Shown piece by piece: positions 28,146 through 38,983 of a DNA stretch of 54,154 nucleotides. Position 1 is the stretch's first letter; each line of letters starts with the position of its first letter. A program made the position numbers and the translations under genes. This stretch comes from Dokdonella_A sp966248875 (GTDB lineage: Bacteria; Pseudomonadota; Gammaproteobacteria; Xanthomonadales; Rhodanobacteraceae), in NCBI GenBank assembly GCA_966248875.1, contig CBINBI010000014.1:1-54154 (forward strand), written 5' to 3'. The notes beneath the pieces were generated by a model that worked only from the letters and a program-made list of their open reading frames with translations, did not search any database and was not told the origin of the DNA.

Positions 28146-29399
28146 TTATCCATATACCGGAAACGTCTTGCACTGCGCGGTGACCTTGCCCCGCACGCTC
28201 TCGATCACCGAGGCGTCGCCGGGCTTGTCGAGCACGTCGCAGATCCACTCCGCCAGCTCGACGCATTCCTTCTCGCCGTAGCCGCGCGTGGTCACAGCCG
28301 GCGTGCCGATGCGCAGTCCCGAGGTCACGAACGGCGAGCGTGGATCGTTCGGCACGGCGTTCTTGTTGACGGTGATGTGCGCCGCGCCGAGCGCGGCTTC
28401 GGCGTCCTTGCCCGTGACGTCGCGGCCGATCAGGTCGACCAGGAAGAGATGGTTCTCGGTGCCGCCAGAGACGACCTTGTAACCGCGGTCCATCAGTGTC
28501 TTGGCCATCGCTTTCGCGTTCTTCACGACCTGCTGCTGATACGTCCTGAACTCGGGCTCCAGTGCTTCCTTGAATGCGACCGCCTTCGCGGCGATGACGT
28601 GCATCAGCGGTCCGCCCTGGATGCCCGGAAAGACGATGCTCTGCAGCTTCTTTTCAATGTCCTCGTCGCCGCCGCGCGCAAGCACGATGCCGCCGCGCGG
28701 CCCGCGCAGCGTCTTGTGCGTGGTCGAGGTGACGACGTCGGCGTGCGGCACGGGGTTCGGATAGACGCCTGCGGCGACGAGGCCGGCGACGTGCGCCATG
28801 TCGACGAAGAAGTACGCGCCCACCGATTTCGCGATCGCCGCCATGCGCTCCCAGTCGATGACCTGCGAATATGCGCTGAAGCCTCCGACCAGCATCTTCG
28901 GGCGGTGCTCGTGCGCGAGGCGGTCGATCTCCTCGTAGTCGATGAGGCCGTTCGCATCGACGCCGTACTGCACCGCGTTGAAGATCCTGCCGGACAGGTT
29001 GACCTTCGCGCCGTGCGTGAGATGGCCGCCGTGCGCGAGCGACATGCCGAGGATCGTGTCGCCCGGCTGGAGGAGCGCGAAATACACGGCCTGGTTCGCC
29101 TGCGAGCCCGAATGCGGCTGCACGTTCGCGTAGCCCGCGCCGAACAGCGTCTTGGCACGCTCGATGGCGAGTTTTTCGGCGACATCGACGTATTCGCAGC
29201 CGCCGTAGTAGCGCTTGCCGGGATAGCCTTCGGCGTACTTGTTCGTGAGCACCGAGCCCTGCGCTTCGAGCACGCGCGGGCTGGCGTAGTTCTCCGAGGC
29301 GATCAGCTCGACGTGGTCTTCCTGGCGCCGGCGCTCGCCGGCGATCGCCGCAGCGAGCTCGTCGTCGTAACCGGTGATGCGCGTGTCCTTTGCAAACAT
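28146..29399 (-). CDS. glyA: Serine hydroxymethyltransferase
   Basis: PLP enzyme interconverting serine and glycine with tetrahydrofolate, the main one-carbon source. 417 aa. Seen: VELIASENYASPRVLEAQGS, TNKYAEGYPGKRYYGG, VDMAHVAGLVAAGVYP and TSTTHKTLRGPRGG carrying the Schiff-base lysine. I use the ATG at 29399; a TTG two codons earlier sits closer to the GAGG box and cannot be excluded. Confidence 0.96.
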   Translation of the reverse strand: MFAKDTRITGYDDELAAAIAGERRRQEDHVELIASENYASPRVLEAQGSVLTNKYAEGYPGKRYYGGCEYVDVAEKLAIERAKTLFGAGYANVQPHSGSQANQAVYFALLQPGDTILGMSLAHGGHLTHGAKVNLSGRIFNAVQYGVDANGLIDYEEIDRLAHEHRPKMLVGGFSAYSQVIDWERMAAIAKSVGAYFFVDMAHVAGLVAAGVYPNPVPHADVVTSTTHKTLRGPRGGIVLARGGDEDIEKKLQSIVFPGIQGGPLMHVIAAKAVAFKEALEPEFRTYQQQVVKNAKAMAKTLMDRGYKVVSGGTENHLFLVDLIGRDVTGKDAEAALGAAHITVNKNAVPNDPRSPFVTSGLRIGTPAVTTRGYGEKECVELAEWICDVLDKPGDASVIESVRGKVTAQCKTFPVYG

Positions 29400-29473
29400 G
29401 GGCAAATCGGCCTCGGGTGTGGAATTTGCGCGATGTTACAGGCTTGCGACCCGCCCGCCCATTGGCCGGCGCG

Positions 29474-29502
29474 TGGCGATCGGAGGCGCGATCGGCGATA
29501 AT
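29474..29502 (+). promoter_or_regulatory. Possible ettA promoter
   Basis: TGGCGA (29474-29479), a 17-base spacer and GATAAT (29497-29502), about 85 bases before ettA. The -10 is good and the -35 weak. It lies in the divergent glyA-ettA spacer. Confidence 0.35.
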
Positions 29503-29585
29503 CGGCGGTCATTTTCCGCTTTTTCTGGCACGCGCCGGCCGGGCTTTCGGCCGCCGGGTCCGCGTGCGCACGGAGTCCATCGGCA

Positions 29586-31247
<1,662 letters not shown>

Positions 31248-31310
31248 TGCAGCGAACGCCCGCATGGCGCCCTCGCTTGGCCATCCGGGCGAAGATTGAA
31301 GCTTTCGTCT

Positions 31311-31328
31311 CTTCCCGCTTGCGGGAAG
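31311..31328. other. Short perfect hairpin between ettA and pyrF
   Basis: CTTCCCGC TT GCGGGAAG, an eight-base perfect stem with a two-base loop 36 bases before the pyrF start. No T run follows, so it is not a standard terminator. Confidence 0.5.
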
Positions 31329-31364
31329 GATGACGATGCGCGGCATCATCCAACGAGTGACGCC

Positions 31365-32177
31365 ATGACCTTCATCGAAACCCTCAAGCAAGCCTGGCGC
31401 CGCAACGGCTCGCTCGTCTGCGTCGGCCTCGACCCCGAGCCGGCCCGATTCCCCGCGCACCTTCGCGGCACGTCCGACGCGATCTTCGAATTCTGCCGCG
31501 CGATCGTGGACGCGACGGCCGATCTCGTCTGCTGTTTCAAGCCGCAGATCGCCCACTTCGCCGCACACCGCGCCGAGGACGCGCTGGAACGTCTGATCGC
31601 TCACGTCCATTCGACGCATCCGGGCGTGCCGGTCATCCTCGACGCGAAGCGCGGCGACATCGGCAGCACCGCCGCGTTCTACGCGGGCGAGGCGTTCGAC
31701 CGTTATGGAGCCGACGCGGTGACGGTGAACCCGTATCTCGGAAGAGATGCGCTCGATCCGTTCCTCGCGCGCGCCGACAGGGGCGTCGTGATCCTGTGCC
31801 GGACCTCGAATCCGGGCGCGCGCGACCTCCAGGATCTCGACGTCGGCGGTCGCAAGCTCTATCAGCACGTCGCACGAAAGGCGGCCGGCGAGTGGAACGC
31901 GAACGGCAACTGCCTGCTCGTGGTGGGCGCGACCTATCCCGAGGATCTCGCCGAAGTGCGCGCGCTGGTCGATGACATTCCGCTGCTCGTACCCGGCGTC
32001 GGCGCGCAGGGCGGCGACATCCAGGCCGTCGTCCGCAACGGCGCGGCGGCGGATGGTACGGGCCTCGTCATCAGCTCGTCGCGTGCCATCCTCTACGCCG
32101 GCGATGGAGAGGATTTCGCGGCGGCCGCGCGCTCCGCGACCAGGGCACTCGTCGAAGCGGTCAACCGGTACCGCTGA
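31365..32177 (+). CDS. pyrF: Orotidine 5'-phosphate decarboxylase (type 2)
   Basis: Last step of UMP synthesis. 270 aa. Seen: SLVCVGLDPEPARFP, CCFKPQIAHFAAH, the catalytic VILDAKRGDIGSTA, and a phosphate-binding LVPGVGAQGGD. The length and DAKRGDIGSTA form mark the longer type 2 family found in Xanthomonas and actinobacteria. Confidence 0.95.
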   Translation: MTFIETLKQAWRRNGSLVCVGLDPEPARFPAHLRGTSDAIFEFCRAIVDATADLVCCFKPQIAHFAAHRAEDALERLIAHVHSTHPGVPVILDAKRGDIGSTAAFYAGEAFDRYGADAVTVNPYLGRDALDPFLARADRGVVILCRTSNPGARDLQDLDVGGRKLYQHVARKAAGEWNANGNCLLVVGATYPEDLAEVRALVDDIPLLVPGVGAQGGDIQAVVRNGAAADGTGLVISSSRAILYAGDGEDFAAAARSATRALVEAVNRYR

Positions 32178-32207
32178 GCGCGCAAGAAAAACTTACTTAT
32201 GTGACGC

Positions 32208-32279
32208 TTTAAGCATAATTGCTAACGCGCTATTCCGGCAGACAAATTTAACCTTGTTCAGCCCCGATTTACGCATAAT
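32208..32279 (+). promoter_or_regulatory. AT-rich spacer with two TTTA(A/C)GCATAAT motifs
   Basis: TTTAAGCATAAT (32208-32219) and TTTACGCATAAT (32268-32279) are exactly 60 bases apart in an AT-rich patch unlike the surrounding GC-rich DNA. Each contains a CATAAT that could be a -10 box. No convincing -35 lies at the right spacing. They precede the secreted protein gene at 32420. Confidence 0.4.
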
Positions 32280-32419
32280 CCCGCCCCGGCGGGGGTTCCA
32301 GCCTTTTCATCGCCGGACGTCGGCGCAGTGCGGCGGACGTGCTCGTGCAGAAGGCGGTGCCCAGCCATAGAAGCCATGGCCGGCATCGTTTTCCTTCAGC
32401 ACGACACGAGTAGTACCGC

Positions 32420-33070
32420 ATGACACCCATCGCTGCCCTCCTTTTCGCCACCGCTGTTTCCCAAGTACCGCCGCCCGAGGCCATTCTCCAGGACGGCTTC
32501 GACGCAGGCGCCGCCTGCCCCTCGACCATCCCGACCGATACCGGCAACCTGACCCTGCGTCGCATCAGCGACATCTGGTACCTGCCCAATGTCCACGTGC
32601 GCCACGGCGTGGACGTGACCACGTGGGACAACATCTGGGGCCACATCAACGAGCTCGATGACGTGACGCTGTGGCCCGGCGTACCCGGCACGAGCCCGAC
32701 GATCAAGACGGTCGGAAGATCCGAGTACGTCGCCGCGCGATTCCATGTTCCCGCTCTCGTACCCCCCATGCTCGGCGGCATGTTCAAGCACGTGATGTAT
32801 GGCGGCGGACCGGCCATCGACGTCACGATCAGCCAGACCTGCGGCGACTTCCGGACTCTCGAACCGGGCTGCTGGGTGCGCGATTGGCCGAGCAACGACG
32901 TTCCCTCGCTGCGCTGGCACATCGGGGCGGGCAACGCTTCCTTCTGCCACGTCGAGCCCAACACGGATTACTTCCTGAACATCCGTTTCAGCAATCCGAA
33001 CACGACAGGACCGGATTGCACGGGCAACGGCTGTCAGATCACGCTGCAGCAATACATCGGCGCGTTCTGA
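32420..33070 (+). CDS. Secreted six-cysteine domain protein A (uncharacterised)
   Basis: 216 aa, no family recognised. Short hydrophobic N-terminus (about 1-15) that may be a signal peptide. DGFDAG near residue 25 resembles motifs in other secreted Xanthomonadales proteins. Then a domain (33-216) clearly homologous to the C-terminal half of the protein at 40083-41129: shared HVRHxVDxTxWDNIWGH, CGDF and EPNTDY motifs and six cysteines in the same order (33, 141, 151, 176, 200, 205). An in-frame stop nine bases upstream fixes the ATG. It converges on the glycosyltransferase at 33092. Confidence 0.8.
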   Translation: MTPIAALLFATAVSQVPPPEAILQDGFDAGAACPSTIPTDTGNLTLRRISDIWYLPNVHVRHGVDVTTWDNIWGHINELDDVTLWPGVPGTSPTIKTVGRSEYVAARFHVPALVPPMLGGMFKHVMYGGGPAIDVTISQTCGDFRTLEPGCWVRDWPSNDVPSLRWHIGAGNASFCHVEPNTDYFLNIRFSNPNTTGPDCTGNGCQITLQQYIGAF

Positions 33071-33091
33071 CGCGCTTGCCACGCGCGCGGC

Positions 33092-34039
33092 TCAGATCGT
33101 GCGCGTGGTGTCGTGTTCGCGGCGGTTCGCGATCGCGCGCGCGGCCAGGAGACCGCGCGCCAGATTCAAGGGCACCGTCAGCGCGAAGTGGGCCCAGATG
33201 CCGAGCGCGACGAGCACGCGCGCCGGCAGCGCGCGGGCGGCCGGATCGAACTTGCTGAAGTAGCGCCACATCCCGCGGTGCTTGTGCCAGGCGACGAACA
33301 CCGGCCGATGCCGGCTCGAACCGCCCTGCTCGTGCGTCGCATGGACGGAACCGACGATCGCGACGCGACAGCCCGCGTCGCGGACACGCCGGCACAGGTC
33401 GAGATCCTCGACGTGCAGAAAATACCGCTCGTCGAAGCCGCCGACCGCTTCGAACGCGCGGCGTGGCAGGAACAGGCAGGCTCCTGAAACGGCTTCGACG
33501 TCCTCGATGTCCGGACGCTGCGCGGACGCCGGCATCTCGACACCCGCGAGCATCGGCCAGCGCGCTTCGAAGCGCGATAGGCCGCTCATCGACATCAGCG
33601 CACGCTTGAGTGTCGGCGCGCGGCGCCGGTTGCCGCGCGCGGGACGGCCGTCCGGCGTGAGTACCTCGATGCCGAGCAGCCCGATCGTGGGATCGCTCGC
33701 AGCCGCCGCTCGCAGCGACTCGACCGTGCCGGGCTCGACGATGCAGTCCGGGTTGAGAAACAGCAGCGCGTCGCCGCGCGCGACCGCTGCGCCGCGATTG
33801 CAGGCGGGCCCGAAGCCGATGTTCCGCTCGTTTCGCAGGATGCGCAGGCGCCCGTCGTCCGAGCAGGCGGCAGCGAGGCGCTCGGGCTCTCCGTCGGCGG
33901 AAGCGTTGTCGACGAGGACGACCTCGACCGGAGCGCTCGAGGCAAGCGCCGCGGCCACCGAGGACATCAGCAGCGGCCCGCTGTCGGCGGCGACGACGAC
34001 GACCGTGGTGAGGCCGTTCTCGCGAGCGGCGGCCGCCAT
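33092..34039 (-). CDS. Glycosyltransferase family 2 (rhamnosyltransferase-like)
   Basis: 315 aa GT-A enzyme. Seen: VEVVLVDNASADGEPERL, RNIGFGPACNRGAAVARGDALLFLNPDC (given in two parts of the nucleotide-sugar site) and GGFDERYFLHVEDLDLCRRVRDAG. This combination is typical of WbbL-type rhamnosyltransferases. The C-terminal hydrophobic segment (about 270-295) may attach to the membrane. Last gene of the wzm-wzt cluster; starts 11 bases after the preceding stop with no clear ribosome site. Sugar specificity is inference. Confidence 0.87.
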   Translation of the reverse strand: MAAAARENGLTTVVVVAADSGPLLMSSVAAALASSAPVEVVLVDNASADGEPERLAAACSDDGRLRILRNERNIGFGPACNRGAAVARGDALLFLNPDCIVEPGTVESLRAAAASDPTIGLLGIEVLTPDGRPARGNRRRAPTLKRALMSMSGLSRFEARWPMLAGVEMPASAQRPDIEDVEAVSGACLFLPRRAFEAVGGFDERYFLHVEDLDLCRRVRDAGCRVAIVGSVHATHEQGGSSRHRPVFVAWHKHRGMWRYFSKFDPAARALPARVLVALGIWAHFALTVPLNLARGLLAARAIANRREHDTTRTI

Positions 34040-34049
34040 GCGGATGCGG

Positions 34050-35915
34050 TCAGAGCGCGCCCAGCAGGTTCTCGCCCTGCTCGCATGCATACGCCCACAC
34101 GGCCGGCCACGTGTCGTAAGCGGCGGCGAGTCGCAGCGCCTCGTCGCGCAGCAGCGCGGCGCATCCCGCTTCGTCGAGATCGTCCGGCCAGTCGCCGAGG
34201 CGCGGCGGTGCCTTCGCCGTCAGCGCGCGGCCGTTCGCCTCGATGATCGAGCGCACGTCGGCCTGCCAGTAGATCGGCGCGCCCTGCGCGCTCTCGTACT
34301 GCTGCTGGAGCCGCTCGATCGCGTCGGCTCGCACGTAGGCCAGATACTCGCGCAGCATGCGCAGCCGCCGCGTCGCGCTCGCGCCGGCCATGTCGCGCAG
34401 GTTTGCCGCGAGCAGGCCGAGGCGCTGCGCGGGATCCTCGGCGAGAAACTCGCCAAGCTGGCGCTGCACGAAATCGCCGACGAAGTAGTTGAAGCGCGGC
34501 GGCGGCGCCGCGAGCGTGCGGTCCGATCGACGGCGTGCCGATTCCTGCGCGTGGCCGATCGCGACAGGCAGCTCGATCGAGAGCGAGCCGGGATGGCAGA
34601 GCCGCGCGACGTGCGCGAACAGCGCGTCCTCGCCGCGCCCGAGCGCATTCGTGCAAGGCAGGAGCTCGCGGTTGTCGAGCGCGAACGGCGTGAACGTGCC
34701 GACCGTCGTCACGCGTGCGCGGCGGTGCCCGTACCAGATGCTGCCGGCTTCGACGTTGCGCAGATAGCTTTCGCGATCACGCCAGAATTCCGCGCGGCTT
34801 TCCGCGTCGAGCTGGTAGAGCCACGCACCGGATTCGGTGCGCGAGCTCCCATACGCCCCCTGCCGCGTCGCGATCACGTTCGCCTCGGCAGCGAGATGAT
34901 CCAGCCGACCGAGGCTGAGGCCGCGCAGCACTTTGCGTTCGATCGTGTAGCGCGCATCGCCGAGCAGCGATCCGAACGCCCTGCCGAGAATCTCGAGGTG
35001 CAGCTCGAACGGATCGCCGGTGAATTCCTCGCCGGCTCCGAACGCGTTCTCGAGATTGCGGTAGAACCGGGTGAATGCCGGCGCGGACGGGTCGGGATCA
35101 ATGCCGTCGAGCACGCCATCGGGCCGTCGCAGCGGCAGGCACTGATCGTCGTCGAGCAGCACGAGGCCGGCGCCGGCGGACAGCAGCAGCGCGAGATTCC
35201 AGCTTCGGCCGCCGCCGAATCCGGAGCCGGAGGCGGCGCGCAGCACCATGGGTGGCAGCGCCTTCTGCGCCTGTGGAACGGCTTTCACGAGGCGCTCGAC
35301 GAAGCGCGCCTGCTCGGCGGCGCCGAGATAGGTCAGCTTGCAGCCGGTCGCCCGCGCGAACTCGCGCAGCAGGTCGCGGTGCCGGTTCGCGGCATCGGCC
35401 AAGGTCGAATCGTCGATCAGCACGTAACGACGCGTGGTGCGGAAGCGGCGCTCGCATTCCGTCAGCGATTTCAGCAGCCTTTCGAGCTGGGCAGGTCGAT
35501 CGCAGGCGCGGATGAACACCGCACGCAGCGGCGCCGCTTCCGTCGCGGGCGCTGCCGCGAGGCGGCGCAGGAAATCCGCGTCGGAGACGAGCAGGCCGCG
35601 CTGGCAGAGATTGTCGAGCACGCGCCGGATGTTCTCGCGCTTCCCGTGCAATCCCTGGATCGTCGTCTGGATGCGCGTGACGTGCTCGTCGAGCGGGCGG
35701 AACTCGCGGCACTGATCGAGCGCCTGGAGCACCTGGTAGGTCATCACGTGCGTTTCGCCCGTGCGCCGCGTCTGGAAGATGCACTCGTTGTTCGACAGCG
35801 AGGCGACGACACCGTCCTCCGAGGCGAACAGCGGCGCACCGGGATCGATGCGCGGAGTGGGCGTCACTGCCGGCAGCGTGCCGTAATCGATGCGGTAGTC
35901 GAGATCGGTTGTCAT
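34050..35915 (-). CDS. Uncharacterised protein: PqqD-like N-terminus plus glycosyltransferase-like domain
   Basis: 621 aa, not a family I can name. Residues about 29-112 look like a small winged-helix PqqD/RRE-type domain: a beta strand DGVVASLSNNECIFQTR, a helix VMTYQVLQALDQC, and the ending VLDNLCQRGLLVSD. Residues about 132-265 resemble a GT-A core: AVFIRACDRPAQLERLLKSL, VLIDDS, then GGGRSWNLALLLSAGAG followed by LVLLDDDQC, with DDD at 255-257 as a candidate metal site. The last roughly 350 residues are alpha-rich and unassigned. It overlaps the methyltransferase stop by 4 bases. Function unknown; context suggests sugar or peptide-linked glycan modification. Confidence 0.75.
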   Translation of the reverse strand: MTTDLDYRIDYGTLPAVTPTPRIDPGAPLFASEDGVVASLSNNECIFQTRRTGETHVMTYQVLQALDQCREFRPLDEHVTRIQTTIQGLHGKRENIRRVLDNLCQRGLLVSDADFLRRLAAAPATEAAPLRAVFIRACDRPAQLERLLKSLTECERRFRTTRRYVLIDDSTLADAANRHRDLLREFARATGCKLTYLGAAEQARFVERLVKAVPQAQKALPPMVLRAASGSGFGGGRSWNLALLLSAGAGLVLLDDDQCLPLRRPDGVLDGIDPDPSAPAFTRFYRNLENAFGAGEEFTGDPFELHLEILGRAFGSLLGDARYTIERKVLRGLSLGRLDHLAAEANVIATRQGAYGSSRTESGAWLYQLDAESRAEFWRDRESYLRNVEAGSIWYGHRRARVTTVGTFTPFALDNRELLPCTNALGRGEDALFAHVARLCHPGSLSIELPVAIGHAQESARRRSDRTLAAPPPRFNYFVGDFVQRQLGEFLAEDPAQRLGLLAANLRDMAGASATRRLRMLREYLAYVRADAIERLQQQYESAQGAPIYWQADVRSIIEANGRALTAKAPPRLGDWPDDLDEAGCAALLRDEALRLAAAYDTWPAVWAYACEQGENLLGAL

Positions 35916-36832
35916 TCGTCGGATTGCCTGCGGCGCCACCAGGGCCGTCTGCGTCCCGTCAAGGGACGTTCGCCGTCCTTCGCGGACGATGCTTGCGAAC
36001 GCAGGCGGTCGATTTCGGCTTCAAGCTCGGCGATGCGCCGGCCCGCGTCCATGTTCTTGCGAACCTCGTGATTGTAGTGCGCGTAGACGCTTTCGTCGCG
36101 ATCGCCGAACAGGGACAGCGCGGGCACGTGCTCGGGCAGCGCGCGCTTGGCGCAGAGCGCGACGAAGTACAGCGGCGCGTAATCCAGGCCCGGCAGGATC
36201 GACTTGCCTTCACGATCGGCGGTCCAGGCCTCGCAGGCACCGGCGGCCTTGTCGAGCGCCCACAGGGCGGAATGGAACAGGAGCTTCTGCCCGTACAGGC
36301 GAATCGCAGGGAAATGCGGGCGCAGGAGGCCGAGGAGCTCGTCGCGGTACAGCTCGCGCGTGTGAAACTCGTTGCGAAAACCTGCCACTTCGCTGTACGT
36401 GTGCCGGTCGGGCGAAGAGACGATCAGCAGGCCGTCGTCGGTCAGCACGCGGGCGAAGCCGGCGATCATGTGCTCCTGCGCCTCGACGTGCTCCAGCGTC
36501 TCGAACGAGACGACGAGATCGAAGCGTCCGGCCGGGAATTCGAGCGACGTCGCATCGCCCTCTTCGTAGCGGAGATTCGCGCGCGCGTAGCGCTGGCGCG
36601 CGTGCGCGATCGACGGCGCGTCGATGTCGACGCCGACGACCTCGGCGGCGGCGCCGGCCAGCAGCGCCGAGCCGTAGCCTTCGCCGCAGGCCGCATCGAG
36701 CACGCGACGGCCGGCCGCGAGGCGGCGCGCGAACACGTAGCGGTGCCAGTGCTCATACCAGATCTCGCGCACGCACTCGGGCGTGAAGCGCTCGCCCGTG
36801 AACGGCAGCTCGGAGGGTGCGGGGTCGGTCAT
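35912..36832 (-). CDS. Class I SAM-dependent methyltransferase
   Basis: 306 aa. SAM motif I VLDAACGEGYGSALLAG (about 44-60), VVGVDIDAPSIAHARQRY, and SFETLEHVEAQEHMIAGF. N-terminal PFTGERFTPE resembles methyltransferases in O-antigen clusters. A C-terminal coiled coil (about 262-284, RIAELEAEIDRLRSQ) follows, recalling WbdD-type chain-length proteins that end in a coiled coil, though no kinase domain is present. Methylation of a surface glycan is inference from position next to wzt. Confidence 0.85.
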   Translation of the reverse strand: MTDPAPSELPFTGERFTPECVREIWYEHWHRYVFARRLAAGRRVLDAACGEGYGSALLAGAAAEVVGVDIDAPSIAHARQRYARANLRYEEGDATSLEFPAGRFDLVVSFETLEHVEAQEHMIAGFARVLTDDGLLIVSSPDRHTYSEVAGFRNEFHTRELYRDELLGLLRPHFPAIRLYGQKLLFHSALWALDKAAGACEAWTADREGKSILPGLDYAPLYFVALCAKRALPEHVPALSLFGDRDESVYAHYNHEVRKNMDAGRRIAELEAEIDRLRSQASSAKDGERPLTGRRRPWWRRRQSDE

Positions 36833-36898
36833 GCGTCGGAATCCGCGAGTTCGCGGGAGTGCGATTTTCTCACGCCCGCGGATCGCCTGCAGTGCGGC

Positions 36899-38098
36899 TC
36901 AGGGCCGGCCCGTTTCATCGCCGATCCAGCGGTGCGCGAGCCGGACCAGGCCGAACTCGCGCGACGCGCCGCGAACGACGATCGCGCGCTCGACGGTGTC
37001 GAACAAGCGCACGCCTTCGGGGTCCATCGGATGCACGCGCACCGTATAGCTGCCGGGGAGCAGCGGCAGCGCTTCGAATTCGATCTCCGCGCGATATTCG
37101 CCCGGGCCAGAGCTGCGCGGCTCGACGCCGTCCATCTCGCTGCTGACGCCATAAACCGGCGTGCCGTCCGCACGCACCAGGCCGACGGCGAGGCTCGGCA
37201 CGCGACCGTCGCGCGAGTGCAGGCGCACGTCGACACGCAGTGTCGCGCCAGGCTCGAGCGCAAGCGGCTGCTCGCTCTCCTCGCCGTTGAGCGCGATGCC
37301 GAGCACGCCGAACTCGAGACCTGTGCGCGCCGCAACGGCGCGTTCCTGCACGGCGGCGGACTTGCGCTCGTGGTACGCGAGATAGGCCTGCGTGACGTCG
37401 AACACGTCGCCGTGCATCGCGATCTCGCCGCCGCGCAGCCACAGTGCGTGCTTGCAGAGCTTCTGCACGTGATACATGCTGTGCGACACAAGCATGAGCG
37501 TGCCGCCGCCGGCGAGATAGTCCTCGATCCAGCGCACGCATTTCTTCTGGAAGGATTCATCACCGACCGCCAGGACTTCGTCGGTGACAAGCAGGTCGGG
37601 CTTCAGCGCGGCGATCACCGCGAAACCGAGCCTGACAACCATGCCGGACGAGTAGTGCTTGACCGGCTCGTCGATGTACTCGCCGATGTCGGCGAACGCG
37701 ATGATGTCCGGAATGCGCTCGCGCAGGCGCGCTCCGTCGAGCCCGTGCAGTGCCGCCGCCATCGCGATGTTGTCGCGACCGGAATACTCGGGATGAAATC
37801 CGGCACCGAGCTCGAGCAAGGCGCCGATCGTGCCGTTGACGCGCACGCTGCCGCTGGTCGGCGTCAGCACGCCGGTAATGAGCTTGAGCAGCGTCGATTT
37901 GCCGGCACCGTTCTCGCCGATAAGGCCGAGCGACTCGCCGCGCACGATGTCGAGATCGATGTCGCGCAGCACACTGACGCGGTCGCGGTCGGCCTTGCCG
38001 ACGAGGAGCCGCGCGAGCGAACGCAGCCGGTCCGCGTTGCGGTGCACCTTCGGATACGCCTTGCCGAGGCCGCGTGCCTGGATGAGGAGCGCGTTCAC
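36899..38098 (-). CDS. wzt: Polysaccharide ABC transporter ATPase Wzt with C-terminal extension
   Basis: Powers export of a lipid-linked polysaccharide through Wzm. 399 aa. ABC domain about 1-240: Walker A LIGENGAGKSTLLKLI (59-74), signature HYSSGMVVRLGFA, Walker B LLVTDEVLAVGD. Residues about 250-399 form a beta-rich C-terminal domain like the Wzt carbohydrate-binding domain of E. coli O8/O9a, which recognises modified chain ends. GTG start overlapping the wzm stop (GTGA). Confidence 0.93.
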   Translation of the reverse strand: MNALLIQARGLGKAYPKVHRNADRLRSLARLLVGKADRDRVSVLRDIDLDIVRGESLGLIGENGAGKSTLLKLITGVLTPTSGSVRVNGTIGALLELGAGFHPEYSGRDNIAMAAALHGLDGARLRERIPDIIAFADIGEYIDEPVKHYSSGMVVRLGFAVIAALKPDLLVTDEVLAVGDESFQKKCVRWIEDYLAGGGTLMLVSHSMYHVQKLCKHALWLRGGEIAMHGDVFDVTQAYLAYHERKSAAVQERAVAARTGLEFGVLGIALNGEESEQPLALEPGATLRVDVRLHSRDGRVPSLAVGLVRADGTPVYGVSSEMDGVEPRSSGPGEYRAEIEFEALPLLPGSYTVRVHPMDPEGVRLFDTVERAIVVRGASREFGLVRLAHRWIGDETGRP

Positions 38099-38865
38099 AG
38101 GAAATCCTCGAAGTGCGGATCGAGGCGGCGGAACAGCGCGTGCCCCGCGAACAGGACGATCGCGGCGGTCGCCAGCGCCAGTGCAATGCGCGCCGGCGAC
38201 AGCTCGCCGTGGTGCAGCAGCAGCGCTCGGAAGGCGTCCGCGTAGAACGTGAACGGGTTGAGGTCCAGCCAGCCGCGCACGCGTTCGGGTACCTGCGCCT
38301 TGTCGTAGAAGATCGGTGCGGCAAACATCAGCAGCAGCAGCAACTGGCCGAGCGCCTGCACGAGATCGCGCACGAAAACCTGCACGGCTGCGCAGATCAG
38401 CGCGAGCCCGAGCGTGAGCGCGAACAGCGGCACGTACATCAGCACGGCGGGCAGGATGCCGACCAGAGCAACGTCTTTCCCGGCGAGGGCGAGCGCGATC
38501 AGAATGGCGACGAATCCCGCCAGGTGCACGGCGAAGCTCGACGCGACGCTCGCGATGACGAGCACCTCGCGCGGCAGCGCGACCTTGCCGATCAAGGGAG
38601 CGTTGTCCTGCACGGCCGTCGTCGAGCGCACGATCGATTCCGAGAACGCCGTCCACGGCCAGAGCGCGGTCACGAGGAACGGAACGTAGCCCGGAGCATC
38701 CGCGCCGGGCACTCGCGACTTGAATACGTGCACGAACACGAACGCGTAGACCGCGAGCTGCACCAGCGGCTGCAGCAGCGCCCAGAGCCCGCCCGTAAAG
38801 CTGCCGGCGAAACGGTTGCGCAGCTCGCGGCGGAAGAAGCGCAGCGTCAGGCGGGCGACGGACAT
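38095..38865 (-). CDS. wzm: Polysaccharide ABC transporter permease Wzm
   Basis: ABC-2 type membrane component. 256 aa with about six membrane segments. Seen: FAGSFTGGLWALLQPLVQLAVY, ALWPWTAFSESI, NAPLIGKVALPREVL and LNPFTFYADAFR, all typical of Wzm/TagG/KpsM permeases. First gene of the export cluster; the 118-base spacer to the parvulin gene shows nothing clear. Confidence 0.93.
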   Translation of the reverse strand: MSVARLTLRFFRRELRNRFAGSFTGGLWALLQPLVQLAVYAFVFVHVFKSRVPGADAPGYVPFLVTALWPWTAFSESIVRSTTAVQDNAPLIGKVALPREVLVIASVASSFAVHLAGFVAILIALALAGKDVALVGILPAVLMYVPLFALTLGLALICAAVQVFVRDLVQALGQLLLLLMFAAPIFYDKAQVPERVRGWLDLNPFTFYADAFRALLLHHGELSPARIALALATAAIVLFAGHALFRRLDPHFEDFL

Positions 38866-38983
38866 CGGTCGCGATCCCTGGTGAGGTCAGCGCGGATACT
38901 AGCTGCGGCGCGCCGCCACGCGAAGAGGCGTACCGGCCCGTGCGTGCGAGTCAGCGCGCCGGACCCGTCACGCGCGGGTGCCT

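Noticed and set aside
35909..38245. A 778-codon plus-strand frame opposite the methyltransferase and wzt
   Set aside because: Shadow of real minus-strand genes, no domain signature.
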